Source: Paludibacteraceae bacterium
Lineage (GTDB): Bacteria; Bacteroidota; Bacteroidia; Bacteroidales; Paludibacteraceae
NCBI GenBank assembly: GCA_017558065.1
Contig: JAFYWK010000074.1
Location: 1 to 49,314 of the forward strand
Reading direction: 5' to 3'
DNA length: 49,314 bases
Below, one piece after another: positions 35,652 to 42,503 of this stretch; position 1 is the first letter of the stretch; every line of letters begins with the position of its first letter. Made by a program: the position numbers and the translations under genes. Below the pieces are notes generated by a model that ran no database searches, was not told where the DNA came from, and worked only from the letters and a program-made list of their open reading frames with translations.

Positions 35652-37790
35652 TTATTTAGTTTTAATTTTATACGCATCTAGTATAGTACCATTACCATTG
35701 GACTTAGAGTACTTGCATAAACAATCATTCAACTCGTTATTCCGATTACTATTGATGAGATATTGATAATCTCCATCAACATCTAAGTGTAAGTGATTGA
35801 TAAATTGTTTGTGTGAAACAATACGATATGCAACCTTGCTTATATCGTTATTTTTTCTACTGTGTCTAACAGAAAATTCCTTTTGAGTAAAGCAGGGTAA
35901 CATACAATCATCATTATACTTCGCACAACACAGTGGAAGCAAAACTCCTAATTTTGGCTGCTTGCGCAGAGCATCTCTAACGCCCATGTTTAGTAGTTGA
36001 GAATAATACTGATTATCTGTTTTTGATAATGTTGTAACATCCAAAACCAAAAACATTCCCTCTGTGGAAAGTAATTTCCCAAATAGCGTTAGTAATAATT
36101 GATAGGGATTAGCCATTTTACATATTCGGCGCGACTCTAACTCGCAACCGAATTTACACATTTGAATAAAATCAAAATGTTGGGTATTGTAATGTTCTGC
36201 TATCTTTTCAATGTCATCCGTACAGCCGATAACATTCTGCACTGTAGTAATTGTATATTCACGACGAGATTTTTTTGTTACATAGGCTGCAATCTCTTTG
36301 AATTTCTCCAGAGAGAAGGCATTTCCATCTATCGCTTCTACCTTAAATTTCACATTTGTAGGAATATACTTTTCTAAAACTGTTAGCAGCCCTACTAACT
36401 CTCCACCTGTTCCACAACCCAAATCCAAAATATGAATTTCTTCTTTTTCTTTGATTAACTCAATGAATTTCGAGTTTTTACATAAGTCATCGTATATACA
36501 AAAGGCTTCGGCATAACTTCTAGGGAAATAGGTTCCTAAATAATTTTGTACTTCGTCTTCAGAAAGGTCTAAATTGAAACTGTGTTTTTGATAATCTGGG
36601 TTGTATTGTGCTCTTAGTTTTTCGAATATTAAACGATCTAACCATGACGGAAGGGAAGTATGTGATTTTAACTTTTCTACGACAGGCAAAACATCCGCAC
36701 TTAGCGTTGCTTCGCTCTTGACTAATGCCCTATTACCAACTTCATGTACTTCTTCGACAATAGGCATTCCTATTTCAAATGTTAAGTGGTCGGTAGTTGC
36801 TTGTACATCTCGTTGCAACAATTTGCGTACTTTATCTACAATCGAAAAAGCATTGGGAATTTTGATAATAAGAAACCACTGTCGTTTTGGGCGCAAATCA
36901 GGGAAAGTCGCTCTTAAGTTAGCATCGTCATATCGATAAACATTGAGTGTATAATCAACTTTACCACAAATTTGCTTGATAAGTTTTTCGATAAATATTG
37001 ATAAGCTATCTATTTCGGATTGAGTATCCTCGTCTATATCCTGTTTCGGATTAGACTTGCTTCCGCGGTTTTCGAATCTTTTTGGTTCAACCACATCTTC
37101 TTCAAGAGCCTCATCCAAAATCATTATATCCGAATCTGCATGAAAATCTACAGCAGTTTCTTTAGGAGAATAATTTTCATCTAGGCATTCCAAATCACTA
37201 TATTCCTCTAAAAGGTATCTGCGATCAAGATACAATGATTTAAGCAATGCAAGAATCTCCTTATGCTCAAACTCAATGTTTTCAGATGTAATGTCCTGTA
37301 CCTTCTCAATGAATGAAGTATTATCAGCTATATGTAACCAACACTTGGTATCGGGCGTTAGTCGAGAAGAATCAATCGCCTCTATTGGTTGGTTGAAAAC
37401 TACTAATGAGTTCAGATTTTGAACTTGTTTATTCGTTAAATGAGCCGTTGTTTTCAGCCCTTTTTTTGCCTGACTTCGATTTAACGAAACTTGTTGATAT
37501 ACTGTTTTTTTAGATCCTCCTTTTATGATTGTACCATCAGAGAGCATCCACTCTCCGTTATCTGCTGCAATAATTTTGCCGCCATAGTTCTTAAACTCAA
37601 CAGCAATGATAGCGTCATTCTTGATAATAAACCCATCTAATTCAACATTTCCGATGTTGAAATTGCCTATAAAAATACATGTATGTGACTTGTTGCCATA
37701 ATATTCTTTAAGAGATTTACATAATGAGCGAAACTGCTCTCTTTCAGCTGTGTGATTGTAATCGGAGAACCTATAAACAAGCAATCCCAT
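35652..37790 (-). CDS. NERD-type nuclease fused to an SAM-dependent methyltransferase
   Basis: A 712-residue protein. The N-terminal ~180 residues are a NERD/PD-(D/E)XK nuclease domain: D52 (VELDGF), E65 and K67 (AVEFKNYGG) form the core, followed by GGKIIAADNGEWMLSDG. A less conserved acidic linker (about 200-270) precedes a mixed domain. Residues 452-580 carry a Rossmann methyltransferase: motif I ILDLGCGTGGEL (454-465), acidic residue in EAIDGN (485-490), and a later strand MFLVLDVTTL. Downstream is a cysteine group C621-C622, C629, C633 that may bind metal. It leads the operon from the promoter at 37836-37866. The nuclease-methyltransferase fusion is unusual. The methyltransferase target (DNA, RNA or protein) cannot be told; no typical DNA-methylase DPPY motif is seen. 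Confidence 0.85.
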   Translation of the reverse strand: MGLLVYRFSDYNHTAEREQFRSLCKSLKEYYGNKSHTCIFIGNFNIGNVELDGFIIKNDAIIAVEFKNYGGKIIAADNGEWMLSDGTIIKGGSKKTVYQQVSLNRSQAKKGLKTTAHLTNKQVQNLNSLVVFNQPIEAIDSSRLTPDTKCWLHIADNTSFIEKVQDITSENIEFEHKEILALLKSLYLDRRYLLEEYSDLECLDENYSPKETAVDFHADSDIMILDEALEEDVVEPKRFENRGSKSNPKQDIDEDTQSEIDSLSIFIEKLIKQICGKVDYTLNVYRYDDANLRATFPDLRPKRQWFLIIKIPNAFSIVDKVRKLLQRDVQATTDHLTFEIGMPIVEEVHEVGNRALVKSEATLSADVLPVVEKLKSHTSLPSWLDRLIFEKLRAQYNPDYQKHSFNLDLSEDEVQNYLGTYFPRSYAEAFCIYDDLCKNSKFIELIKEKEEIHILDLGCGTGGELVGLLTVLEKYIPTNVKFKVEAIDGNAFSLEKFKEIAAYVTKKSRREYTITTVQNVIGCTDDIEKIAEHYNTQHFDFIQMCKFGCELESRRICKMANPYQLLLTLFGKLLSTEGMFLVLDVTTLSKTDNQYYSQLLNMGVRDALRKQPKLGVLLPLCCAKYNDDCMLPCFTQKEFSVRHSRKNNDISKVAYRIVSHKQFINHLHLDVDGDYQYLINSNRNNELNDCLCKYSKSNGNGTILDAYKIKTK

Positions 37791-37835
37791 TGTATTAAAT
37801 TTAAGTTTAAATCAGTTTGTGTTATTTTGCGACCG

Positions 37836-37866
37836 CAAATATACAACATTTTTTTGATATGGACAA
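37836..37866 (-). promoter_or_regulatory. Bacteroidota promoter for the NERD-helicase operon
   Basis: Minus-strand TATATTTG (37836-37843) and TTG (37864-37866), exactly 20 nt apart; leader about 40 nt. It shows that the island operon uses the host-type primary promoter. Confidence 0.75.
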
Positions 37867-37927
37867 ATAAAATCGCAGAAATTGTTAAAATTATGCAATT
37901 TTCATGTTTAGAGAACGAGTTGATAGT

Positions 37928-38020
37928 ATAAAACTTTAGGAAACGAGACAACCTTTTCAGGAAGAGAGTCAATCTTGTTAGGAAATGAGTAAACTTTTTT
38001 AGGAAGCAAGACAACCTATA
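37928..38020. repeat. Degenerate direct-repeat array (AGGAAnnGAG)
   Basis: Four diverged units of about 24 bp, each starting AGGAA and containing GAG or AAG, ACAA/TCAA, and CTT: AGGAAACGAGACAACCTT, AGGAAGAGAGTCAATCTT, AGGAAATGAGTAAACTTT, AGGAAGCAAGACAACCTA. The array is just upstream of the island operon promoter. Confidence 0.65.
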
Positions 38021-38028
38021 AAAGAAAG

Positions 38029-38283
38029 CAATCTTAATAAACAGCACTTTTTGTGGCAAGGAGTTGAGTCGAAGTTCTCTCGGTCGTCTCTCGGAGTTCT
38101 CTCGGTGGAATGAGGCAAGGTGTAAGAGAGGAGAAAAGAATGGCAATCTTAATAAACAGCACTTTTTAGTGGTTGGGAGTTCTTAGGTAGTTCATTGGTT
38201 CATCTTTGGTTCTTCGTTGGTCTTTAATAGTGCGCTTAAATACAAGGTACAAAGGAACAGAATCTTAATAAAAGTGCTTTTTT
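38029..38283. repeat. Three dispersed AATCTTAATAAA...GCACTTTTT motifs
   Basis: AATCTTAATAAACAGCACTT (38030), the same at 38145, and AATCTTAATAAAAGTGCTTT (38261) lie 115-116 bp apart. Between them are other low-complexity words (gttctctcgg, three times in 38065-38105; ggttc words in 38185-38225). No coding sequence is seen. Confidence 0.7.
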
Positions 38284-38612
38284 AGAGATAAGATATACAC
38301 GGCGGACCACCGCCGTGCACATGACAGACTGCGGGAACATAACTACCCAAAGACATGAACAACTGTGGGAACATAAATCCCCCACAGACATGACAGACTA
38401 AAAGTACTTTTTTGGGGTGGAGAAACAAGGATACACACGGCGAACTACCGCCGTGCACATGACAGACTGCGGGAACATAACTACCCAAAGACATGAACAA
38501 CTGTGGGAAGATAAATCCCCCACAGACATGACAGACTAAAAGTACTTTTTTGGGGTGGAGAGACAAGGATACACGCGGCAAACTACCGCCGTGCACATGA
38601 CCGCCTATAGGA
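38270..38612. repeat. 138-bp tandem repeat, about 2.4 units, next to ilvE
   Basis: The motif CCGTGCACATGAC starts at 38313, 38451 and 38589, giving two exact 138-bp periods. Each unit contains a hairpin (CACGGCGG-ACCA-CCGCCGTG in unit 1), a second hairpin TGTGGG...CCCACA, and an AAAAGTACTTTTTT palindrome. Within a unit, CATGACAGACT occurs twice. The units differ at a few bases. Since 138 is a multiple of three, an open frame runs through on the minus strand (46-residue repeats); I regard it as incidental. The array reaches to 20 nt from the ilvE stop. Confidence 0.88.
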
Positions 38613-38632
38613 ACGCAGGAATAATTCGAATA

Positions 38633-39667
38633 CTATTCTACAATCAGACACCAGCCGTGTTTGTCTTCTACTCTACCGTATTGGATGTCTTGCAAAGCGT
38701 GGTAGAGTTTGGTCAATACAGGGCCTGGTTTGTCGCCAAAAGAGTAGGTGATATTATTGTCTGGGTCAACGACTTTGGTCAAAGGCGAAATGACGCATGC
38801 GGTTCCGCATGCTGCTGCCTCTTGCATATCTGCCAGTTCCTCAACACGAATCTTACGGCGAGTGACCTTCATGCCCATCTCCTTTGCCAATGTCATCAGT
38901 GAGTCATTGGTGATACTGGGCAAGATGGCGCTTGATCGTGGCGTAATATATTCCCAGCCTTTCGCCTTTAACCTTTCACCTTTAACCTCTTTTATTCCAA
39001 TAAAATTAGAAGCCGTGCACTCGTCGATATACTTATGCGTTTTGGCATCGGTGAACATACACTCATAGCCCATGGCGTGCGCCGCTTCGCTGGCGCGGAA
39101 AGATGCCGCGTAGTTACCACCCACTTTCCAGCAACCCGTGCCTTGTGATGCTGCGCGATCAACAGAGCGATTGACCATGGCAGGCATACCTTTGAAGCCG
39201 TTAGGGAAGTAGGGACCGATGGGGGTGGGGATGACTACAAACTCGCAGTCTTTGCCGGGTCCAACGCTAATATCGGGTGTGGTGGCTACCAATAACGGAC
39301 GGAAATAGAGAGTGGCACCTGTCTCGTAAGGAGGGAGGAAATCGATGTTCATCTTTAGTGCCAAGAGTACTGCCTCGCAGAAGAGTTCGACAGGAACGGG
39401 TGTCATGAGCAGTCCTTCGGCGGATTGGTGCATGCGTTTGGCGTTCTCCTCCATGCGGAAGATGCGCACTTTGCCGTCGATGCCGTGGAAGGCTTTGAGT
39501 CCTTCGAAGCACTCTTGTCCATAATGCAGACCCGTGGCTGCGGCATGGATAGGAATCATCTTGTCGCGTGTGGCATAGGGCTGTTCCCATACGCCATTCT
39601 TGCACGCCGCACGAACGATATAGTCCGTTTCGGTATAGTGAAATGTGAGTTTACTCCAATCAATCAT
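38633..39667 (-). CDS. ilvE: Branched-chain amino acid aminotransferase
   Basis: Transfers amino groups between glutamate and the keto acids of leucine, isoleucine and valine (PLP). The 344-residue protein shows GLHYGQECFEGLKAF, LYFRPLLVAT, the PLP lysine K181 in CWKVGGNYAAS, DECTASNFIGI and AACGTACVISPL. After NFIGIK, residues about 227-237 (EVKGERLKAKG) interrupt what in Bacteroides relatives is a direct run into the YVTPxSSxILPSIT segment, as I recall it. The DNA there is the 14-bp unit cctttcgcctttaa repeated (38957-38990, minus sense ttaaaggcgaaagg). The start ATG lies at the end of another phrase shared with the wbqC stop. Confidence 0.96.
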   Translation of the reverse strand: MIDWSKLTFHYTETDYIVRAACKNGVWEQPYATRDKMIPIHAAATGLHYGQECFEGLKAFHGIDGKVRIFRMEENAKRMHQSAEGLLMTPVPVELFCEAVLLALKMNIDFLPPYETGATLYFRPLLVATTPDISVGPGKDCEFVVIPTPIGPYFPNGFKGMPAMVNRSVDRAASQGTGCWKVGGNYAASFRASEAAHAMGYECMFTDAKTHKYIDECTASNFIGIKEVKGERLKAKGWEYITPRSSAILPSITNDSLMTLAKEMGMKVTRRKIRVEELADMQEAAACGTACVISPLTKVVDPDNNITYSFGDKPGPVLTKLYHALQDIQYGRVEDKHGWCLIVE

Positions 39668-39699
39668 GAATTTTGAATTATGAATTTTGAATTATGATT
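39665..39699. repeat. AATTC-phrase array forming the wbqC stop and abutting the ilvE start
   Basis: tgaattttgaattatgaatt, repeated to 39697, fills the gap. On the minus strand the wbqC frame ends ATAATTCAAAATTCATAA, so the last three residues (QNS) and the stop are phrase sequence, and the ilvE ATG follows the last AATTC. Confidence 0.85.
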
Positions 39700-40238
39700 G
39701 CGGTTTCGGGACCGTATTCAAATAGCAAATCTAAGATACTCTGTCCGTTGCCGAAGCAAGGTTCTAAATCCAATCCTTGCCAATCGGTTGTGAATTTTGA
39801 ATTTTGAATTTTGAATTCAGAATTACGGATAAGTTGATGAATCACTTCGTGGATTTTCTCGTTGAAATCGACTAAAAAGCGTGTTTCTTGTTCGTAGAAC
39901 GGACGGAAGAAATCGGCATAGTAGTCGAAATAGGGTGTACGTTTGTAGGCACTCACGAGGGCAATCCAATGTTGGTGTTGCCAGCGCTGTTGATAGCTGA
40001 TCTCTACATCACGGGTGAGTTGTTTGCTATCAGCACGCTTCACGGGTACGCTTAAAGTTAGCGGACCATCGGGCGTGGTGATGGTGCAGCGATTGCGATA
40101 GGTTTGTTTGGGAAAACTCTCCATGACCTCAATCTGCATTGCCGATGGATTCGCCAAAAACTGGCGATACCATTCCACAGAACCCATATATGTCGTTGGT
40201 AAAATCATTCTTAGCACTTGGCGTTCGTCATCCAGCAT
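39678..40238 (-). CDS. WbqC family protein
   Basis: A WbqC-like protein of about 186 residues; relatives are found in surface polysaccharide loci and in core operons, with a proposed cysteine-protease-like or aminotransferase-associated fold but no settled role. The body shows ILPTTYMGSVEWYRQFLAN, RNRCTITTPDGPLTLSVPVKRADSKQLTRDVEISYQQRWQHQHW, and FFRPFYEQETRFLVDFNEKI. Residues about 137-151 (IRNSEFKIQNSKFTT) are encoded by a gaattttgaattttgaattt array (39790-39827) inside the gene. The upstream lepB stop overlaps a GTG at 40250; ATG at 40238 or 40208 are also possible, and the true start is uncertain. Confidence 0.82.
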   Translation of the reverse strand: MLDDERQVLRMILPTTYMGSVEWYRQFLANPSAMQIEVMESFPKQTYRNRCTITTPDGPLTLSVPVKRADSKQLTRDVEISYQQRWQHQHWIALVSAYKRTPYFDYYADFFRPFYEQETRFLVDFNEKIHEVIHQLIRNSEFKIQNSKFTTDWQGLDLEPCFGNGQSILDLLFEYGPETAIIIQNS

Positions 40239-40246
40239 CCTGATGA

Positions 40247-41623
40247 TCACTCAAAATTGCTCAATCCGATTCGATTCCATCGGATATGTCCTTTGCCCCA
40301 AGGGTTGTCTTTCTCGATGCTGAGCCAAACGAACATTGGGCGGCCAACAATGTGATCTTCTGGCACAAAACCCCAGTAGCGGCTATCGGCAGACTTGTGG
40401 CGGTTGTCGCCCATCATCCAATAATAATCCATCTCGAAGACATAGGGTTCGCCTACTTTCATAGGTTTGAACTCGTAAGCATCGGCAATGCGTTTGTAGA
40501 GGTGGAAGTTCTCCTCGGTAATCATAAGCGTATCGCCTTTGGCAGGGATATAGATGGGTCCGTAGTTGTCGCGTGTCCACGAGTTATGCCCCAATGGATA
40601 CACTTCGCCGCCTTGGTCTTCTGGCTCGACTGTGATACTCAGTACATGAGGGTTCTTCTCGAGTTCGGCTTTCATGGCTGCGGTCAAAGGTAGGCGATAG
40701 AGTCCGTTGCCATTGCTCTCGCGGTCCTCTTTGGAGATGCCGAGTTTGCTCAGATAACTATTGCCCAATACATGACCATCGGTTTGGACAATATAATTGT
40801 ATTGCAAATATGGGTGTGCGGGTTCTTTCACACCATCGATATAGATTACATTATCTATGATTTGCAACGAGTCGCCTGGGGTGCCGACGCAACGCTTCAC
40901 ATAATTCTCGCGGCGGTCCACAGGGCGAACAACGATTTCGCCAAAGACATCCTTGCGGTTCTCCACCGTGCGTTTGCCGTAGTAGTGGCAGAGGGTGTAG
41001 TAGTCGGGGTTCTGCATCTTGGTGCAAACGGTGTCACCCGTAGGGAAGTTAAAGACCACGATATCGCCTTTCTCCACTTTGTCCCAACCTTTGAGACGCT
41101 TGTACTCCCATTGTGGGTTCTCTATGTAGCTCTTGTCGCCCCATGGGAAAGTATGTTGCACAAGCGGCATGGAGAGTGGGGTGTTAGGCACGCGCGCGCC
41201 ATATGCCATTTTGTTCACGCAGAGGAAGTCGCCCACGCGCAAAGTCTTCTCCAGCGAAGAGGTAGGTATTTGGTAGTTTTGGAAGATATACACATTGATG
41301 AAATACACCGCCACCAATGCAAATACAATGGCATCAATCCACGAGCAAATGGTGTAGAGGGTACTATTGGCATATGGATTCTTCTTGCCAGCAGCCTCTT
41401 CCTCTTTGGTGAGGGGTTTGTACTTCTTCCACCAGTTCCAAGGGATATACTTGGTAGTAAACATATCAGCAATGATTGGCAAAAGCACGAGCCACCCGAG
41501 ACTAGCCCAATCGCCCCATGCTACCCATACGACAAATGCAATGTAGATGGCGCACCATACGCCGCATGAAATCCACCCTTTGGTGGTCACATCTTTGATT
41601 CTATCTTGAAAAGTTTTCATCAT
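40247..41623 (-). CDS. lepB: Signal peptidase I
   Basis: Removes signal peptides from exported proteins at the inner membrane. The 458-residue protein has three or so N-terminal hydrophobic segments (about 19-37, 42-55, 92-113). The catalytic serine is S123 in IPTSSLEKTLRVGD, and the general base lysine is K243 in YVKRCVGTPGDSL. GDNRHKSADSRYWGFVPEDHIVGRP forms the last conserved block. The region between the base and the final block is about 100 residues longer than in E. coli LepB, as in other Bacteroidota. It is second in the dapB-lepB-wbqC-ilvE operon (16 nt after dapB). Confidence 0.95.
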   Translation of the reverse strand: MMKTFQDRIKDVTTKGWISCGVWCAIYIAFVVWVAWGDWASLGWLVLLPIIADMFTTKYIPWNWWKKYKPLTKEEEAAGKKNPYANSTLYTICSWIDAIVFALVAVYFINVYIFQNYQIPTSSLEKTLRVGDFLCVNKMAYGARVPNTPLSMPLVQHTFPWGDKSYIENPQWEYKRLKGWDKVEKGDIVVFNFPTGDTVCTKMQNPDYYTLCHYYGKRTVENRKDVFGEIVVRPVDRRENYVKRCVGTPGDSLQIIDNVIYIDGVKEPAHPYLQYNYIVQTDGHVLGNSYLSKLGISKEDRESNGNGLYRLPLTAAMKAELEKNPHVLSITVEPEDQGGEVYPLGHNSWTRDNYGPIYIPAKGDTLMITEENFHLYKRIADAYEFKPMKVGEPYVFEMDYYWMMGDNRHKSADSRYWGFVPEDHIVGRPMFVWLSIEKDNPWGKGHIRWNRIGLSNFE

Positions 41624-41639
41624 CTATATTTGTATGTGT

Positions 41640-42335
41640 TTAACTAAGAATTACTTCGGTGAAATCGTGCCAACCTGTCTTACCTTTCATCCATTCGGCG
41701 GCAATCACGGCGCCGAGGGCAAAACCTTTGCGCGATTTGGCGGAGTGGCTAATGGTGATAGTGTCCACTTCGCTATCCCATATGACGGTGTGTATGCCAG
41801 GCACTTCGCCCTCGCGGATAGACTGGATACTGGCTATGGCAAGACGCTCTTCGCCTATGGCCTCTTGCAATGTCTTGGCGGTGCCGCTGGGCGCATCGAG
41901 TTTGTGAACATGGTGCACTTCGGTCATGTGGGGCGTATAATTGGGATATGCCTCCATGAATTTTGCCAATTGACGATTGAGCGCAAAGAGGATATTCACG
42001 CCAATGCTGTAGTTGGACGACCACATCAGGGATGGAGTAGAGTTGTGTAGCGGTTGTGTAGAATGGTGTAGCAGTTGTTGCTTGAGGGATGCAACATCCC
42101 AACCCGTTGTGCCGCAGACCACAGGTACTCCCGCAGCCCATGCGCGGCGGATGTTTTGCTCCGCCGTGTGCGGGGTGGTGAACTCGATAGCCACATCCGC
42201 TGAAGCAAAGGCCTCTGAATCAAAATCACCAAGGTTATCCTGATCGATGATACACACCACCTCATGCCCACGCTCCAGAGCGATGGAGTGGATGATATGT
42301 CCCATTTTGCCGTATCCAATTAATGCAATCTTCAT
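41640..42335 (-). CDS. dapB: 4-hydroxy-tetrahydrodipicolinate reductase
   Basis: Reduces 4-hydroxy-tetrahydrodipicolinate in lysine and diaminopimelate synthesis. The 231-residue protein has the Rossmann motif IGYGKMG, EFTTPHTAEQN, VCGTTGWD, SSNYSIGVN, and the active-site EVHHVHKLDAPSGTAKTL with His and Lys residues. Residues about 86-101 (QQLLHHSTQPLHNSTP) lie in the loop between CGTTGW and WSSNYSIG. They are encoded by gtgtag/cattctacac phrases (42032-42080), including a 19-mer shared exactly with the metallopeptidase gene. The start at 42335 gives the family's N-terminus (MKIALIGYGKMG); upstream codons run into the promoter. Confidence 0.95.
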   Translation of the reverse strand: MKIALIGYGKMGHIIHSIALERGHEVVCIIDQDNLGDFDSEAFASADVAIEFTTPHTAEQNIRRAWAAGVPVVCGTTGWDVASLKQQLLHHSTQPLHNSTPSLMWSSNYSIGVNILFALNRQLAKFMEAYPNYTPHMTEVHHVHKLDAPSGTAKTLQEAIGEERLAIASIQSIREGEVPGIHTVIWDSEVDTITISHSAKSRKGFALGAVIAAEWMKGKTGWHDFTEVILS

Positions 42336-42383
42336 TCTGTGTAATATATGTATTGTTATATGCGCAATGCACAAATAAGCGTG

Positions 42384-42414
42384 CAAAATTACAAAAAAAA
42401 ATACATATAGGCAA
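42384..42414 (-). promoter_or_regulatory. Bacteroidota promoter for dapB-lepB-wbqC-ilvE
   Basis: Minus-strand TAATTTTG (42384-42391) and TTG (42412-42414), 20 nt apart. Confidence 0.72.
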
Positions 42415-42452
42415 AAATAATAGATAAAAAAGCATTTTCAATTTATATTTTC

Positions 42453-42483
42453 TTGCATATTCGCAAAAAATATACTACCTTTG
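42453..42483 (+). promoter_or_regulatory. Bacteroidota promoter for the TPM-lemA-DUF456 operon
   Basis: TTG at 42453-42455 and TACCTTTG at 42476-42483, 20 nt apart. The -7 element lies inside the longest reading of the next gene, so that gene must start after it (42492 or 42504). Confidence 0.75.
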
Positions 42484-42503
42484 CTGCCGATATGTACACA
42501 ACA

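Noticed and set aside
38282-38596. Minus-strand open frame of 104 residues with 46-residue repeats (VCHVCGGF...SLGSYVPAVCHVHGG)
   Set aside because: It is only the 138-bp tandem repeat, whose period happens to be a multiple of three. No start signal, promoter or related protein supports it.
38270-38612. Possible CRISPR array at the island edge
   Set aside because: The repeats are 138 bp with no unique spacers and no cas genes nearby; it is a plain tandem duplication.
28500-38632. Prophage or integrative element covering the island
   Set aside because: No integrase, transposase, phage structural gene, tRNA-flanked direct repeat or insertion-sequence end is seen; only composition and repeats suggest mobility.
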